Source: an uncultured Bacillota bacterium (lineage in GTDB: Bacteria; Bacillota; Clostridia; Christensenellales; QAND01). From it: a stretch of 64,000 nucleotides of DNA. The position numbers and the translations under genes were made by a program. Below the pieces are notes generated by a model. That model was not told the DNA's origin. It did not search any database and saw nothing but the letters and a program-made list of their open reading frames with translations. The stretch spans positions 270,328 to 334,327 of the forward strand of contig CAJJKN010000002.1 in the NCBI GenBank assembly GCA_905188085.1. Direction: 5' to 3'. This document shows positions 62,936-64,000 of this stretch, piece by piece (within the stretch, counting starts at the first letter, position 1; each line of letters begins with the position of its first letter).

Positions 62936-63145
62936 TTGAATTCGTTAAAATCTGCCCTTTGCCTCATCGTCCTGGGCAATGTGTTGTATCTGGCGTATAT
63001 CTTTTTTGCAGACAGCTCCAACGGCCCGTTTGCGGATTTCACCAGCGGCCTGCTGCTTGGCCTGTCCATCGCCACAAACCTTGTCGGCATCGTGTTGGCC
63101 GCCGCCCACTGCAAAAAATCCGATCGCGAAAACAAACAAAAATAA
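62936..63145 (+). CDS. 69-residue two-helix membrane protein
   Basis: Start TTG at 62936, eight bases after GGGAGG. The product has a first helix (about residues 5-24, LCLIVLGNVLYLAYIFFA) and a second (about 33-55, LLLGLSIATNLVGIVLAAA), then a charged tail (KKSDRENKQK). The upstream part of the same open frame is pyrimidine-rich non-coding DNA. A terminator follows at 63180-63199. No family recognised. It resembles small membrane proteins common in clostridia. Confidence 0.65.
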   Translation: MNSLKSALCLIVLGNVLYLAYIFFADSSNGPFADFTSGLLLGLSIATNLVGIVLAAAHCKKSDRENKQK

Positions 63146-63179
63146 GCCGCCTTGGTTTTCCCAAAACGGCTTTGCGCCC

Positions 63180-63199
63180 GCGGCTCCGGCCGCTTTTTT
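63180..63199 (+). terminator. Terminator after the 69-codon gene
   Basis: GCGGC (63180-63184) pairs with GCCGC (63189-63193), followed by TTTTTT. Confidence 0.75.
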
Positions 63200-63481
63200 C
63201 TTTGCTAAATCGGCGTAAAATGCGCGCAAAACCCTTCCCCGTGCCCGGCCTTTTCAAAGCTTCTGTCGCTTTTGTTTTGCCCCGTCCATATCCCGGCCCT
63301 GCTTTTGCTCCCGGTTTATGCGCTCTCTTAGCGCCCATTTTTTCGGCCGGCTTTTCCACCCCGCCTATCATCAGTCGTTTTTCCCGCTTTTCCCTTCCTT
63401 CATCGTCCAAGCTCCTCTTCCCCCCCGCGCCTTCAAGCCCATCCGCAGCCCTTGCCCTGCGCCTCCTCCTATTTTGGAAAT
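63200..63481. other. Pyrimidine-rich intergenic stretch
   Basis: About 280 bases, C+T-rich on the plus strand. No gene seen. Confidence 0.5.
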
Positions 63482-63510
63482 AAAAAAATGTCCTCTTATG
63501 TAGAGAACAT
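63482..63510 (-). terminator. Distal terminator downstream of the tRNA-Gly genes
   Basis: ATGTCCTCT (63488-63496) pairs with AGAGAACAT (63502-63510), with one mismatch. On the minus strand a run of seven U follows. It resembles the proximal terminator at 63827-63853. Confidence 0.75.
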
Positions 63511-63826
63511 CGCTGTATCTTTTTCTATCGCATCCCGCCCGCGTCAGCAAACGCACGGCTTTTTCCATGCCCGCTTTCTTGCCCGCGGTATTTCCCGTTA
63601 AATAAAACAGCGCTTTTTCCACCTTGGCAATCCTCCGCCAACACGGCTTTCCCTTTGCGCCGCTCCGCCCAAGCTCGCTTTGCCTTCTCTGAAAAAACCT
63701 CTGCCATAGCGCCCCATTATACTGCTTATCTTCTCGCTAGGTCTGTCTTGCCGTTTACCAGGCCTTATTTCTCTTCCTCCCCCCGCTTTGGCGGCCCCAG
63801 CCCCGCGCCCGGCGTTTTCGGGCAAA

Positions 63827-63853
63827 GAAAAAATGCTCTCTAAAAAGAGAACA
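63827..63853 (-). terminator. Proximal terminator of the tRNA-Gly operon
   Basis: TGCTCTCT (63834-63841) pairs with AGAGAACA (63846-63853), with one mismatch. A U run follows on the minus strand. It lies 12 bases after the tRNA 3' end. Confidence 0.8.
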
Positions 63854-63865
63854 TCTCCGGATTTT

Positions 63866-63939
63866 TGGAGCGGGTGATGGGAATCGAACCCACGTAGCCA
63901 GCTTGGAAGGCTGGAGCTCTGCCATTGAGCTACACCCGC
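63866..63939 (-). tRNA. tRNA-Gly (UCC)
   Basis: A complete cloverleaf on the minus strand. The acceptor GCGGGTG pairs with CACCCGC, the D arm is TAGCTCAATGGCAGAGC, and the T arm GGTTCGATTCC. The anticodon loop CTTCCAA gives TCC, reading GGA. CCA is encoded at 63866-63868. Confidence 0.96.
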
Positions 63940-63945
63940 AATCAG

Positions 63946-64000
63946 TGGAGCGGTAGACGAGATTCGAACTCGCGACATCCACCTTGGCAAGGTGGCACTC
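63946..64000 (-). tRNA. tRNA-Gly (GCC), 5' part cut by window edge
   Basis: The 3' 55 bases of a tRNA on the minus strand with encoded CCA (63946-63948), T arm AGTTCGAATCT and anticodon loop TTGCCAA, giving anticodon GCC (reads GGC). It is six bases upstream of the tRNA-Gly (UCC) gene, so both are in one transcript. Confidence 0.93.

Overview
The window comes from a moderately GC-rich, endospore-forming member of the Clostridia. It carries the sporulation genes spoIIAA-spoIIAB-sigF, spoVAC-spoVAD-spoVAE, yunB and a bofC-like gene, a T-box leader, and LPXTG-anchored surface proteins with their sortases. The species cannot be named from this sequence alone. No CRISPR array, insertion sequence or rRNA was seen.

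Positions 1-22500 hold a minus-strand housekeeping block. In transcription order it reads yunB; yebC, bofC-like; proA, ruvC, ruvA, ruvB, queA; tgt, yajC and an iron-type alcohol dehydrogenase; a TIGR04086 membrane protein; secD, secF, recJ, relA, dtd, hemZ; and a T-box-controlled hisS-aspS pair. The order closely follows the bofC-ruvAB-queA-tgt-yrbF-yrzE-secDF-recJ-relA-dtd-hisS-aspS region of Bacillus. Here hemZ is inserted, apt is missing between recJ and relA, and proA and ruvC are added.

Positions 22500-33300 are centred on sporulation and cell wall. Two class A penicillin-binding proteins on the plus strand flank the spoVA and spoIIA operons on the minus strand. Two unannotated small genes (53 and 48 codons) lie between sigF and spoVAC. 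They follow a terminator and a sigma-F/G-like promoter, so they appear to lead the spoVA operon.

Positions 33300-51400 are mixed: an Eis-like acetyltransferase, galE, a secreted NlpC/P60 hydrolase, a PfkB kinase, an SDR, a ferritin-like protein, a flavin-fold protein, a GT2-DUF2304-GT2 operon, a lower-GC GIY-YIG nuclease gene that looks acquired, an asymmetric heterodimeric ABC exporter with its MarR regulator, a phosphohexomutase, and an orphan phage-type replication gene.

Positions 51400-64000 are accessory: a tandem DUF305 protein, tRNA-Lys, a five-gene sortase-pilus operon (fibro-slime tip adhesin, major pilin, class C sortase, pilin-motif minor pilin, second sortase), a 69-codon membrane protein and two tRNA-Gly genes. 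The intergenic DNA here is long and strongly pyrimidine-rich on the plus strand, and includes a 61-bp exact direct repeat.
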